DNA of 64,000 nucleotides from Dentipellis sp. KUC8613 (Eukaryota; Basidiomycota; Agaricomycetes; Russulales; Hericiaceae), in contig NSJX01000020.1 of assembly GCA_002286715.1 (NCBI GenBank), positions 195,873-259,872 on the forward strand, given 5' to 3'. The notes under the pieces were generated by a model. The model was not told the DNA's origin, ran no database searches, and saw only the letters and a program-made list of their open reading frames with translations. A program made the translations under genes and the position numbers. The stretch's first letter is position 1. Each line of letters begins with the position of its first letter. Below, piece after piece: positions 23,806 to 35,873 of the stretch.

Positions 23806-25093
23806 CACATGCCTCCGGCGTCGACCCGGACGGAAATTATTGTAGAGCCGTGTGCGAACGCCGCAACATCCTGCCTGCGTAGCGAAACCTTCCAGGGAAC
23901 GGCTGTCCGTATGCGCTTCTCCAATTTCGATGTCCTTCCGCTGATGTCTTGATCCAGACGCCCTAGCTCTGCAGGGTTCAGAATCGCTACCACGATTTGA
24001 ACTTACCATATAGACATCCACGTATCGTACACACGCTGAGATACGTACTCCCCACACATGATGAAAATAAGAAGAGGGACGGGAAAAGTGAAATCCAAAT
24101 GGTGATCGAAAGACTCCTGAATCTAAGGAAGAGGCAGGCTCGGAACACGGAAACTTCTATAACCATGACTTCGGCTACTAGTAGGCCATCGTGAGCCTTC
24201 CTTTGAGATTATCGATGAGGAAGACATTCAGGGCTTTGCAGAACATGCCTCAGTTGCCTAACGCAGAGGTTGACTGCCTTCCCTTTTATCTGCGTCCTCC
24301 GTATTCGATCCTTCGCATAGAAGCGCAGTCCATTTACAATCTCTGCGTCTTCCTCGCTGAATTCTTCGCAGAAGGGAAAGAGGCCGAAGGAATTGATACG
24401 CTCCAAGTACTATCTTCGGTTCGTGCAATCGGTTGCTTTGCTGCATCTTTCGTTGATGTACTTCCCCGAATAGCATCTCGCCTTTAGTTTCGGTGACGAA
24501 AACATATGTATGGCGCTCGAGCGTGACAGCCTGTAAATAGACCTGGGCATTCTCACCCATGGGAACCAGCGGGGAAAAACGGACGCATTACACGAAACAG
24601 GGTCACTCCATCATCAACGTGCCGCGGCATCACCGTCACACCCTTGATACGGAGGCTCGCGATGAGTCCTCCACAGAGTTACCTGCTTTAGCTTTCATTG
24701 CAGTAAGGTGAATGAAACGGCTCTCTGGTAAAGAGAGAATGCCTGAGAAGCGTCTACGATTTTTTGAACTGGAAGCAGCTCCAAACTGGACGCGTGATCA
24801 ACGCGACGCGACTTGTCACACGACGCGTCGTCGGAGTTTCAAAGAAATGAATACAGCAGTAACAGTGCTTACCGTGACGTGAAGGCTTATAGCATCTTAC
24901 ATACTACCAACGACCTCTTTCGCAGCGCCGTGAGACCCACTGAACGGTCCTGAGCTCTTTCCTTTACCCGCTTCAATTTTGGAACTAAAGCATCAGAAAA
25001 ATTCGAGGTATGCTATTTGTAACAGCTTTGACCATCACTTCATTCGATTCCTGACAGTTGCACTGTACAGGAACCAGAGCACAGCTTATCGCA
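23806..25093. other. Intergenic; one small unsupported frame
   Basis: The only frame of note is 24191-24487 on the plus strand (98 codons, MSLPLRLSMRKTFRALQ), with a plausible composition but no motif or exon partner. A minus-strand frame of similar length overlaps it, so I do not call a gene. Confidence 0.4.
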
Positions 25094-27098
25094 ATGTCGT
25101 ACCCTGGCATACTCCGCTGTAGTCCGACCGTTAATGAGGAGGTGGTGATCGATACAACGGAAGATAGAGTCGCCGTTAGGTATGTGATATGAATTAGTCT
25201 GAAATATATCATGTTTTGTGTGCCCGTCGAACCTCCGCTACAGACGAAGGCTGACAAATTCACACTATAGTGCGGGCGAATACTGGTTGAATGTCATCGC
25301 TTCCCGACTTCACTCAAGCGGCTTGCACGCTCTGCCGTCTCGCAATAGACCCGCTGCTCAAGATGCTCAGCTCAAATTGGAGGACGAAATTGAAGCCATG
25401 AACTTAGCCATGTCCAATCTTCGCACCCGCTATAACTCCCTCTCCCTTATCTCGAGCCTACCGCCAGAAGTTCTCTCGAATATCTTCTGGTACCGCATGC
25501 TTGCGTCGCCTCCTTCACGGAATGGCCTCGGTTGGATAGAGGTCACTCATGTCTGTCGACACTGGAGAGATGCTGCCTTACAAGATCACTCTTTATGGTC
25601 GGACATCACCTCGATCCTGGGGCCACGATGGATACACAGAATGCTGGATCGCGCGCAATTCACGCCCCTCTCAATAACATGTTCCTTGAGCAGTGAAAAT
25701 GCCAAATTCGTCTCCAAACCCCTTCAGCACACCCGCGAATTGAGGATACGAGGCGCCGAAGCCGAATTGATACCCCTGTTCGACTCTGTCGCCTCGTCTG
25801 CTCACCAACTGGAGCTTCTGGAGGTGTTCCAAATGACAGGGTCCATGATTTGTCTGCCACCAGACTCGTTCGCAAATACACTGCGCTTGCGACACATCAC
25901 ACTCAAGGGGTGTTGCATCCCGTGGACTGCTCGTATTCCAGCGAGTCTTGTTCATCTCGAAATCAAGTTGACCAAATCCGACATGCGACATTTGCCTTCT
26001 GGGGCCACCGTTGACGATGTGCTCAATTCGCTGGAGAAGTTGCCGTTGTTAGAAGAGTTGATACTCCATAACTGTCTCCCGTCCGAATCACATATACCAG
26101 TCTCCCAGGATCGTACTGTGGCTCTCCCACGACTTCACTTTCTGCATGTGGTCAGCATGGTGGTTCCCTATCCCGGCCTGACACAATATCTCTCCGTTCC
26201 ATCATCGTCGAGAGTCTTGATCAAGGACCGACTGTCATTCACTCCTGAATCCCCACTTTATTCCCTGCCTACCCTCGAACCTACTCCTGACACTCAGGAA
26301 AACCCTCTTACAGTTCTGTGTGTCACAGATGTGACCTTCCGGTCTCTGACTGCCTTCGCTTGGCGAGTCCCCATTTCCGATCTTCTGGAAGTGGTTGGAG
26401 AGCCGAACTGCATGGACGATATTGACTGTGGCATGTTGGGACGTAATCTGAATTCCCCTGATCCCGATATCGACCTCCGCACAGAGCTACCCCACACGGA
26501 TCATCTCTGCCCGTCCGAGCAATATATCGAAAATTTGCTGAAAGGGCTGCCTCTCGACGACCTCCGATACCTCGCTCTGGATGGCGGAAGCATCTCATGG
26601 AGCCCCGAAGAGTGGATACAGGTCCTTCGTCGTTGCGAGAAGGTGGAACATATGATCATCACGGGCACCGCCGCACACCACGTCGGGATCGCACTGGGTG
26701 TCCTTTCCGACGGAAACGACAGTGCGGAGCGTCCGCCGCAAGAGGCCGATGCGACTCGGATATTCTCTTTCCTCCCCAGATTACGAACGCTCGTATTTGA
26801 AGACGTAGACTTCCTGCTGCCGCCCGCGGTGGATCTCCACAAACAGATCAGGGACGCCCTAGCGCTGCGCGCAGGGGTGGGCCGCCCAGTGAAGTTATGG
26901 TTCACGGAATGCACGTTGAATGCGGCTGTGGTCGAGTCTTTTAGGGGAGTAAGCGAGGTCGAAAAAGGATGGAATGACTACAGAGAGGGTAGTGAGGATA
27001 GTGGAGAACGGGACTCTGAGCGATCTGAGGACGGGGGCAACGAAGGCGAAGACGCTACCATCATAGAATTGTCCGCCGCACCTGACTTATCAGCCTAA
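25094..27098 (+). CDS. F-box protein with LRR-like C-terminal region
   Basis: ATG at 25094 opens a short first exon (MSYPGILRCSPTVNEEVVID). A GTATGT donor after codon GTT-AG joins it to SAGEYWLNVIASRLHSSG. A coiled segment (LEDEIEAMNLAMSNLRTR) precedes the F-box SLPPEVLSNIFWYRMLA and WIEVTHVCRHWRDAALQD. The long C-terminal part has the alternating short hydrophobic strands of degenerate leucine-rich repeats common in Agaricomycete F-box proteins, then an acidic tail (DSERSEDGGNEGED). Total about 640 residues. Probable SCF adaptor; target unknown. Convergent with the next F-box gene, only about 90 bases apart. Confidence 0.78.
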
Positions 27099-27187
27099 TG
27101 TATACCTCATAGATTTCAGCTGCCCAACATAGATCATTAGACCGCCGCATAGGCGAACTTTACAGGAGATACTGAAATGCCATGATA

Positions 27188-28825
27188 CTACGTCGTCACT
27201 ACAACGGAGACGGCCTTACATAGGCGCCGAAAATGTCTATCGCCTGGAAGGGCGTGGCAGTCGCGGACGAATAGCGTCTTCAAAGGTACTCCGCGACTCC
27301 TCCGGGCAGCTACGAGCCTTCGAAGAACATGACTGGCCTCGACACATGACAAAGTGACTGTTTCTAGCGCTGGAAAAGGAAGCACATTCTTCGAAGCAGC
27401 TTCGGAAGCAACTGCGGCGGTCTTCACGATGCCAGGTGCCAGGACCTCTTTGAGCTTTCGGAGATCCGATCCGGCCTTGAGATGGCGAAGATTGTTGCAA
27501 TGTGTGAAAATGCCCCCAAAGTCGAGCATTGGATCGATGCCGGGCCCTCCGGAAAGTGTCCGAATGTCCTGCAGCGGGAGCACTCGACATACGTCCACGG
27601 CTTGCCTGTAGACCAGCCAGGATATTCGGAGTAGAGGAAAGCTATCGTAGGCGAATATGGGAGCCGGGAGATCTGCGCTGAGATCGGCCCAAACGTTCAG
27701 CAGAAGTCCTTCCCTGAGGGTAGCCGAGACTTCGACGGTGAGACGTTGATGAAATTCTCTACCGGACTGCATATGAGAATGAATCTGTGATAGAATGAAA
27801 GGTAGGGTGTAGTCGGGGGTTTGGGAACAGTAGATATCTAGGTAGGTTGTGGCGGGAATTCGGAGACGACGCATAATGATACCACAATCCAGAGAAGGGC
27901 CACGAAGAGAAAGCCTCTTCAAGTGTGGAAGCTCCACAAGAGGGATGTCGTCATGGGTGTCTATCATCGACTGCCCATTGAAGCGAGGAGAGAGACGAAC
28001 GTTGAATATGAGGACTTCGAGATTTTGTAGATAAGCAAGGGGCGCGACTATCTCGTCGTAGGAAGGACATGCCCGCGAGCGCATAGCCGTCAAAGAAAGC
28101 GTCATCTCCAGATGTGTAATACCGGTAAATGCTCGGGTGTCCGATATGACGACTTCGCTTAGCATCAGTCGGCGCAAACGAGGCGCATGCCTCGCGAAGA
28201 GATCGCCAGGCAAAGAACAGCATTCCCAGCCGGGACAGTAGAATTCGGCCGACTGCAAGATAGGTGCTGGTCTCGTTAGAGTGTTGATGAGTGACTGTAG
28301 CCTGTCATTTTCGCCTCTGAGATGAAGCTGCTGGATGTGACCCAGGTGACCTTTGATATCTAATTCGCCACCGAAGCGACAAAGGTCGATATGACAGATG
28401 ATTGGAGCCGATTTGCTAAGCGCTAGAGACACCTCGGCCCATCTCGGTCCTAAAGTAGTCAGGATACGACTCCACAACCGAGGTGTTGACAGTGCGACCT
28501 CTCGCCAGTGACGGCACACTCGCACAACGTCCATCCACCCCAACCTCCAGCCGTAATAGCAGCCTATCTTCGGCAAATCTTGCTGGGCTAGCATGTAAAA
28601 CACACATCCTAGGATTTCCGGAGGCAGCACGGCGATAGGAGAGATTGCGTTACGGCGCTGTCGAATGGAAGAGATTACGAATTCCATTGTCGTAGCTTCG
28701 TCGCAGAGAAGCTTGTTTGCCTGTGACGATTCACCATCTTCACCGCCAGATAGAAGCTGGTCAATTTGTGCGAGACGCAGACGTGCGACATGCGACCAAT
28801 AGTCTCGAAGACTGCGACAGATCAT
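27188..28825 (-). CDS. F-box protein with LRR-like C-terminal region
   Basis: Single open frame of 545 codons on the minus strand. N-terminal YWSHVARLRLAQIDQLL matches the equivalent part of the neighbouring F-box genes, followed by the F-box AVLPPEILGCVFYMLAQ and WMDVVRVCRHWREVALST. The rest is LRR-like and ends AVSVVVTT. The first codons (MICRS) overlap a plausible splice acceptor (GTCGCAG before TCTTCGAGAC), so the true first exon may lie further upstream, as in its paralogues that begin with a short separate exon. Confidence 0.75.
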   Translation of the reverse strand: MICRSLRDYWSHVARLRLAQIDQLLSGGEDGESSQANKLLCDEATTMEFVISSIRQRRNAISPIAVLPPEILGCVFYMLAQQDLPKIGCYYGWRLGWMDVVRVCRHWREVALSTPRLWSRILTTLGPRWAEVSLALSKSAPIICHIDLCRFGGELDIKGHLGHIQQLHLRGENDRLQSLINTLTRPAPILQSAEFYCPGWECCSLPGDLFARHAPRLRRLMLSEVVISDTRAFTGITHLEMTLSLTAMRSRACPSYDEIVAPLAYLQNLEVLIFNVRLSPRFNGQSMIDTHDDIPLVELPHLKRLSLRGPSLDCGIIMRRLRIPATTYLDIYCSQTPDYTLPFILSQIHSHMQSGREFHQRLTVEVSATLREGLLLNVWADLSADLPAPIFAYDSFPLLRISWLVYRQAVDVCRVLPLQDIRTLSGGPGIDPMLDFGGIFTHCNNLRHLKAGSDLRKLKEVLAPGIVKTAAVASEAASKNVLPFPALETVTLSCVEASHVLRRLVAARRSRGVPLKTLFVRDCHALPGDRHFRRLCKAVSVVVTT

Positions 28826-29418
28826 TGAAAGTCAGCTTTAAAGATACATGATCCACGGACGGAAAGTTCTCGCCTTAGGCTTGGTGTCGGAATGTTGTAG
28901 ACAAACCACTTAGACCTATCAATTTCCAGGGCCTCCAGCTCGGCCAGATGCTGCCGTTTGCCAAAGACGGTACTCCATAGCTGACAGGTTGTGAGCGCGA
29001 CCTCTCTCCACCGATGACATATGTGAGTGATCTTCATCCAACCAAGTAGGACGTGCGGTGGAGTTTTTTTGTACGAGCACACGACGGGCGTATCAATGAC
29101 TGCCAAGAAAACGAAGATACGTGCAAGAACGTAATTGGAAAGTCTCGCTGTTGAAGACATGCTATTACGAAGACGCTGGATATGAATGAGTGCGAAAGAT
29201 AAAGAATCGGCTTCGGCGTCCAGTAAACTTTGTATGTAGGGAATATTGGCGGGGCCACTTCGGTTCGTGATGACGTAGCGAGATGCTACACGCGCATTGG
29301 CAATGGCAAGCCAATACGCAGCAGAGCTGCTGCATAGTATTGATCAGAATGCGAATGAATAATCCATGGTTAATTGGACATACCGCTCCTTCTGTGCTTC
29401 AGGGACAGTGGGCGACAT
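28822..29418 (-). pseudogene. Truncated F-box gene (N-terminal part only)
   Basis: ATG at 29418 gives MSPTVPEAQKE. A GTATGT intron of about 54 bases joins it to SSAAYWLAIANARVASRY. A linker and F-box-like region follow: LSNYVLARIFVFLAVI and WMKITHICHRWREVALTT. The frame then ends ADFQ at 28822, before any LRR-like part. Its stop overlaps the ATG of the next F-box gene by four bases (ATGA). It is either a decayed tandem duplicate or an upstream module spliced into the downstream gene; a roughly 105-base intron with a weak GTCTAA donor would keep frame. Confidence 0.55.
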
Positions 29419-30005
29419 GGGCAAAGGTAACATCAACGTTAGAGGGCGACTGAAGGTTGCATACGTGTGGATAGACTCGATTTCAAAGATCGGGCCTTAA
29501 ATATGGTTGAATAAAGCGTTACACAACCATCCTGTGTGTGTGTGTGTTGAGGATGACCTATCCCGCGGGACCGATGACCCATATAAATAACCTGTACGCA
29601 TTCTCTAGGAAAGAGGTCATAGAGATCACTGGATAGATACATTGGTTGACCATCCTGAAATGATACTCAGATGGGTTTGTGAAGATATTGCAGGCTCGCG
29701 AGCAAATCCTGGCGCATTGGGCGAGCCTACTACTTCGGAGGAGGAGGAAGAGGTCTGCTCGGAATAGACGCCGAAGGCGCGTCTGTGGCAACTTTCTCAC
29801 ACTCAATAATAAGCGCCGTCTCCCTCTTCTCGCGTGACCACTAGGCCATATACTACACAAGCGACCCAGTCGCTAGCATTGTGAGTCCTGCACTATATTC
29901 CCAGTGTCTATATCTCTTACAACAGATAAATAACAATTCTGCGAAGTCCTTGAAACCATTAGCCGCACAAGACGTCAAGAGGTTCGACAGAATCGAGTTA
30001 CAACT
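29419..30005. other. Intergenic region with a short (TG)n tract
   Basis: Divergent upstream region between the F-box relic and NUP84. A perfect TG dinucleotide run of about 14 bases lies at 29533-29547. No gene recognised. Confidence 0.5.
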
Positions 30006-33000
30006 ATGTCGGACGGCGCCTTGCATAGGTCCTCTGCTGAGGTTCTTTCGCTGGCGCAATCGCTGGGAGATGACCTCTACTCGTTACTCAGCCCGGAGAA
30101 TGGCTTTGCACCGCGCATGCGCCAAGTATGTCGCGACCAGTGCGTAATTGTCTTACTGTGACCTGGTTAAGTTGACTGACCCTTCATGAAGGCTTGCCGA
30201 CTTAGAGGAGAGCGGTGAGGGATTTCCTGAGGATGCGGAGGTGTTGCGCATGGAATGCAATACATGGGGTCTGCTGCAAGCCTTGATGCCGTGAGTCTCG
30301 CTCTTTGTATCGCAGGTCGCCGTCAGTACGCTACTGCAAGGCGCTCACGTTGATTCTGCGTTGGGTAATTCAACAAACCTGGAGCTTACAGTCTTTGCTT
30401 CAATGTCTCTGTTCTTGGCTAACCAAATCTCGCAGTGCCCGCAAAACAGCCCAATCTCCTGGCCCTACACCCGCCGACCTCCTCGCCGCAAATCCTTACA
30501 CGCCAAGCGCTACTCTTGCTCAGGCTACCCTCGCTTCGTCTCGTACGCTCACAGAACTTGTCGCCGTCCGTGAATGGCTCCATGAAACCGCCCCGGATCC
30601 GGCCATCCCCGATGCTACCACTGGCTACTGGAAGTTTACGAAACTCTACATCATGCAAAATCTTCGCAGAGGCAAATTTGATGACGAAAGTGTACCGAGT
30701 GAATTGGACCCTGATGCGCCTCAGCGGACTCGCCGTGACCTGGCAGGCGACGACGAGGTATTTATGTCCCCGAGATAGTGGCAGCCTACGTTCACTTACG
30801 TCCACGTCTTTCTAGAGCCATGAGAGATCACTCTGCAATGTACTATATTCCTATATCCGTGCTGGAAGGCTAGAAGACGCCGTCGAAATATCACGACGCG
30901 TCCATCAACCTTGGCGCGCTGCCAGCATCCGCGGTTCTTTGCTGTTCCAGTGGAGAGCTATCTGTAAGCTGGATTCCGTTCATTCGTCGGCTTTCTGCTA
31001 ACCTAAACTCGCTCCAGCAACAGAGCCTCGCGATGAGGAACTCATGGAAGAGGATGATTATGATGATGTCTGGCATGGAAACAAGCGTCGGCGGCTTTGG
31101 AAATCCACCTGCACGCACGCCGCTACGAATGTGAGAATCTTCACCTTATTCCCCCGTAATGAAATGGTGACGAATGCAATACATAGCCTCACACGACCGA
31201 CCAAGAACGAGCACTCTACGCATCGCTTGCACCAACCAAGGAGACCGCGAGCTCCCTTGATTACAATTGTCGTACGTGGGAAGACAAATTGTGGGCTAGT
31301 ATCAGTATCTTGTGTGAAGAGCGACAAAGTCAGACGCTCGACCGTCTTGGTGGTGGCTTTTGGGAAGGGGGGATCGCGGCCGTGGAGAACGGCGTTGATC
31401 CACAAGCTATGGATGGTGAAGAGTACGAGGAAAAGTGGCGCAAAGATGTACAGGACACACTGGCAGGATTGGTAACTGCAAAAGTGAAGGACGGGTCAGT
31501 ATCGTCGCCGATACATGTTCTTGGTCTATTGCTGATGCAAATCCAGTCCGCCAGGAGGTCATTTCTTCCACACAGCGCAGCTGTATATCATACTCGAACG
31601 CACCGACTCTCTTCTCGACGACATCTCGACGCGGATTCGAGCAGGGGTGATAGCCCCCGATGACCCTGAGTATGTTTTCTCGTCAAGTCTTCCTTCACTC
31701 AATCTCTAACTCCGCATAGATACCCTTCCATGGCGCGCTTCTTTGCGCACCTATGTCTCTACTTGCAAATGATCGACATCCCCGTACCCCCTCTCGCTAC
31801 CCAAACCATTCTCGAAGCTTATCTCCAAGTGCTCGAGGTACGCCTCCTCACCCAGATCGAATGGCATGTATGAACCCGCAGATAGCTCGCAGGCCAACGC
31901 GACTTGATCGCACTCTACGCCGGCGCACTCGGCGACAACGCCGTCGAGCGCTACGCGCTGTTCCTCACCTCGCTCGGGCTGAGCGCCGATATCGAGGAGC
32001 GCCGTACGGCACTCCATCGTGCTCGCGACCATGGGCTCGACATGACGCGTGTGGCAGTCGTGACGGCGGAGCGCACCATCGACCATGTACTTAATGCGAT
32101 ACCTGGGACAGAGCCAGACGCGGACGCGTTGCTGTTGCGTTCCATCGAGTGGACGACCTTCCTCGAGACAACATATGATACCGCGCTGGAGCAGGCGAAC
32201 GTCATTTTGCGACACTTCCTTGGTGCGTCGCTCTCTCCCTGTCTTTTCCGAATCCCGGCCTTACGTCTTGATTTGAACAGCGGAGGGTCGCGCGCATGTT
32301 GGCGAACAATTGCTGGATTCGCTACCGCCGGAGCTTGCTGCGATCAATGACCCGGAGGAGCTTGCGACGGAATACTTGCATTATCGCCAGTTCTTCTCTG
32401 CGTGGGCGCTTCTTGCACGTGTCGTTGAGTGTGCTACATTGGAGACGCCACACATGAGCCGCGAGACCCGTCAAGCGTGGCTGAAGGACTACAAGGTATG
32501 CCCTGGTATTTCCGTTCTATATGCTTGTTTTACTCATGTCGTACACAGGGCCTGATCACGCAAACTCGGGAGAGCATCGTGAAGCTGCTCACAGCGGACT
32601 GGCTGATACTTGATGATAACACAGGTAACGTATCTTTCTTATCCTAATTCCTGGTCTCCAATTGATCATTTGAAGCAGGCGACCGCCGTGCGCGCCAAAT
32701 GACGCGTATACGCCAGATTTACATCCCCGAGCTGATCCTCCGCCTACACTCCGTCCTCATCGGGTCGCGCGACAAAATCCCCGAGTATGTCTGATACCCT
32801 CGTCTCTTTCATAGCTGACTCTCTAACGCGTAACGCCTACAGAAATGTCAAGCACGCCCTCGATCTCGTCAACATTGTCGCGGACTCGCGATACAAGTTG
32901 TACGAGGACTTCACGGATCGCGATGGGCGCAGGCTCTCGGACTACCTCGCCGCCGTGCGCGAGGCCGTTCTCGCGGGGCTGGAGAACGGCGGCTCGGACC

Positions 33001-33020
33001 CTTTCCGAGCGGCAGCTTAG
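30006..33020 (+). CDS. NUP84: Nuclear pore protein Nup84/Nup107
   Basis: Scaffold subunit of the Y-shaped (Nup84/Nup107-160) complex of the nuclear pore. ATG at 30006 reads MSDGALHRSSAEVLSLAQSL. The first intron (GTGCGT donor) joins VCRDQ to LADLEESGEGFPEDAEVL. Diagnostic family segments follow: an extended helical solenoid, LYSYIRAGRLEDAVEISRRV and HQPWRAASIRGSLLFQW, and near the end YKLYEDFTDRDGRRLSDYLA with AVREAVLAGLENGGSDPFR. About a dozen short introns; estimated 750-800 residues, in the normal range for Nup84. It is convergent with the folate enzyme gene, with 58 bases between stop codons. Confidence 0.87.
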
Positions 33021-33078
33021 GGACGGGTGCGACGTCTCTGGTGTGATATAGTACATATTCGCTTGTTATACTCGGTTG

Positions 33079-34047
33079 TCATACTAGCAGCGCCGTGCTA
33101 TCGTTCGTGATGACCTCGTCTGGGCTGACGATGATGTCGACTTTCCAGTCGTGCTCCGCCATTGGGATTTGGTCTGGTGGGATGATCTGTTGGCGCAGTG
33201 CCAATGCGACTGGGGCATGATGGCGACTATAAGCGAGGTGAGGCATCTGCGGCAGAGGAAATCGTTACCCAGCAGTGGCCGTGGATATCCCCGTGCTGCT
33301 GCCGCAGCTGTATATGCTGTAATAAAGCGGTCATAGTAGCCTTTCCCGTGGCCTAGGCGGTTAAGTGAAGCGTCGAAAGCGACGCCTGGTGTAGCAGATC
33401 AGTACGATCGCGGTGCCCCCACGGTAAGTTGTGTACCTGGTACAAATATGAGATCCAGAGGCGGACTATCGACATCCATAGCTGCGCAGGCATTCTCGCT
33501 GAGCATGGTCCCAATTAGCTATTGGAGACCGAACGTACCGTTCATCCTTGCAGCGTCTTGCCATTGATAGGTAGGTTCCCTGATACCCCATACACCTCCG
33601 GGGAGGTTGTCAAGATCGTCCTGGTTATATATTCTTAGAAAGTCCATATGGCCGTCCTTGTTAACGTCAATTTTTGGCACGAATAGGGCCTTTCCTTCGA
33701 AAGGCGTGCCCTGAGTGACAAAAATCGCTAGAACCATGAGACGGCTGGACAAGCGTTACCTGAATGCAGAATTGCGGCAGCCAGAGGAGACGTATCGACT
33801 TCTCCCGAAGGCATACTGAGATAGCAGCTCGAAGCATTGCTCTTCACGAAGAATGGCGCTGCGAGGATGCGTTCTGTAATGCGACGTGCTTACATGGCAT
33901 AGGAGGTAAGCACGTAAAGAATATAGAGGGCAATGCAGAAAAAGAAGGCCTACATTGTTCTTTGATGTCGCTCTCCGTTATTTTACGCAGTGCTTCAGCA
34001 ATGGACTTTCGTAGAGCGCGCTTTTGGCTGCGAAGGACTGCAGACAT
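33079..34047 (-). CDS. FAU1: 5-formyltetrahydrofolate cyclo-ligase
   Basis: Converts 5-formyltetrahydrofolate with ATP to 5,10-methenyltetrahydrofolate, returning folate to one-carbon metabolism. ATG at 34047 reads MSAVLRSQKRALRKSIAEAL. Exons then give ITERILAAPFFVKSNASSCY with LSMPSGEVDTSPLAAAILHS; GKALFVPKIDVNKDGHMDFL with GVWGIREP; and the signature PGVAFDASLNRLGHGKGYYD, containing the nucleotide-binding RxGxGKGYYDR motif. The last exon reads VALALRQQIIPPDQIPMAEH and ends NDSTALLV at 33079. About 240 residues, five to six exons. One junction near 33,500 (before ENACAAMDVD) has a non-standard donor and is uncertain. Confidence 0.86.
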
Positions 34048-34244
34048 GGTCGTCGGGATTTAGAAGCGCGCGGCGACTAAGGAGGTCAACTGTACTCGAG
34101 TACCGGCCCGAAAATATCCGGGATCCAGGTCATAGTCTCCCATGGCCATGCGGACACAAGTGTTCCCATACTTCCGCCTTATGATGAGGTCAGTATGATA
34201 AAGGTTGATTTGCTATCTGTGAGCTCTACAAGATACTGATAGCC
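34048..34244. promoter_or_regulatory. Shared divergent promoter region, cyclo-ligase / formamidase
   Basis: Only 197 bases separate the start codons of two divergently transcribed genes whose products both touch formate and folate one-carbon metabolism. No specific binding site is recognised. Confidence 0.45.
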
Positions 34245-35596
34245 ATGTCCATCGACGCAGTTCTACGTGCGCACAACCACCTGGCATGGGATAACAGGTA
34301 CTTGTCCTTTGGTCACGTCTAAAGCTCTCAAGTGTTGAATATGCCCCACTTCTGTGTGCATTTCCGCAGCATTCCACCTGTGGTCCGTATCAAATCTGGC
34401 GACACTGTCACGTTCGACTGTCTCGATGCTTCCAATGGCCAGATCACCCCGAAATGTGACGTCTCCGTCCTCCACACCCTCGACTTCTCGCGACTCGATC
34501 AAGTGAACGGGCCTGTTTTCGTCGAGGGCGCCGAGCCAGGCGACACGCTTCAAGTCGATGTTCTCAGCATCGAGACAGCGGACTGGGGCTGGTCCGCGGC
34601 GCTGAAGGGCTTCGGGCTTTTGCACGACGAATTCCCGGATCCGGCGATCAAGTTCTAGGATCTCGATAGGGAGAACGGGTTCGCGTGGTTTGACCAGGAG
34701 AAAGGCATCAAAGTGCCTCTGAGGCCATTCTGTGGTGAGATGGGCGTCGCACAGGCGAAGAAGGGCCCGCATTCGACGATTCCGCCGTACCACACTGGCG
34801 GAAACATTGATACGAGGCATATGACGGTTGGGTCAACGCTTTATCTCCCCGTGGAGGTCGAAGGCGCTCTATTCTCATGCGGGGTATGTTATCGATTTTT
34901 GTCCATACCTTTTGTTCAATTATAACAAACTGGGAGCGTAGGATGGTCACGCTGCACAGGGTGACGGAGGTGGGTACATTGAATCATCTGTATCAGTCCT
35001 CTGATGAACGTACCTGCGGTTTGGTGCAGAGGTTTGCGGTCCGTACTCCGTTTTCCGCGTAATTCACGCTCTCTGACTTGACTGGACCATTAGGGACCGC
35101 GATCGAGACTATAGTCCAAGCAAAGTTCCGCTTCACCGTACGGAAGGACAAGCCATACACGAAGACACCACATTTCAAGACGCCGCCGATCACCATCCAA
35201 GGCGAAGAGTACTACTGCACAAGCGGCGTTGACTCTGGTACGTCCCAGTGTCAAATTTACCTGCACAAATGGAAGGCGATGCTCATGAATTATCCGCAGA
35301 CTTGAAAGAAGCGACTCGCTCGGCCGTGCGAAATATGATCGACTTTCTTTGCGCCGAGAAGGGGCTCTCGCGCGTCGATGCATATTTTCTCTGCAGCGTC
35401 GCCGGCGACCTCAGGATGCATGAAGTGGTGAGTGAATCCGATTGAAACGGGGATCGGGTTTTGAATTCCGACGTTCATGTTCACTAGGTGGATATGCCGA
35501 ACTACCTGGTAAGAAGACCGTCTGTCATTGATGAACGCACCCCGACCTAACTTTGGACAGATCGGTATGATGATTCCAATGTCGATATTCGCGTGA
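34245..35596 (+). pseudogene. Formamidase/acetamidase (FmdA family) with in-frame TAG
   Basis: The family hydrolyses formamide or acetamide to ammonia plus formate or acetate. ATG at 34245 gives MSIDAVLRAHNHLAWDN, joined over an intron to SIPPVVRIKSGDTVTFDC. Clear family blocks follow: GPVFVEGAEPGDTLQVDVL, DWGWSAALKGFGLLHDEFPD, GEMGVAQAKKGPHSTIPPYH, TGGNIDTRHMTVGSTLYLPV, DGHAAQGDGEVCGTAIET, VDAYFLCSVAGDLRMHEVVD, ending PMSIFA at 35596. Between AIKF and DLDRENGFAWF a TAG (34656-34658) stands where the family has Trp (KIWDLD-type), one base away from TGG. No intron can remove it. All other exons and splice sites look intact, so the lesion is recent, a sequencing error, or read through. Confidence 0.82.
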
Positions 35597-35873
35597 GAAG
35601 CACCTGCGCCTGTCGTCGATGTGTTTACAATGAACGCTCCTGATTCTCGGCGCACTATTCTGTAAAGGAATGAGAAAATTGAGTTGTGTTCCATCTGCAG
35701 GTCTCGCATTGGGATAGGAATCTGACAGTTTCGATTTCATGAATCGCGAGCTGTCCAGTCGTATCGGTGCCCATTCGGATGACCGCCGAAATGATGACGC
35801 ATCTCGCCTCATATAAGTACTGGGGCCGCCATGTCTGTTTTACCTGTCATCTCCAGATATCCAGCTTCTAGGC

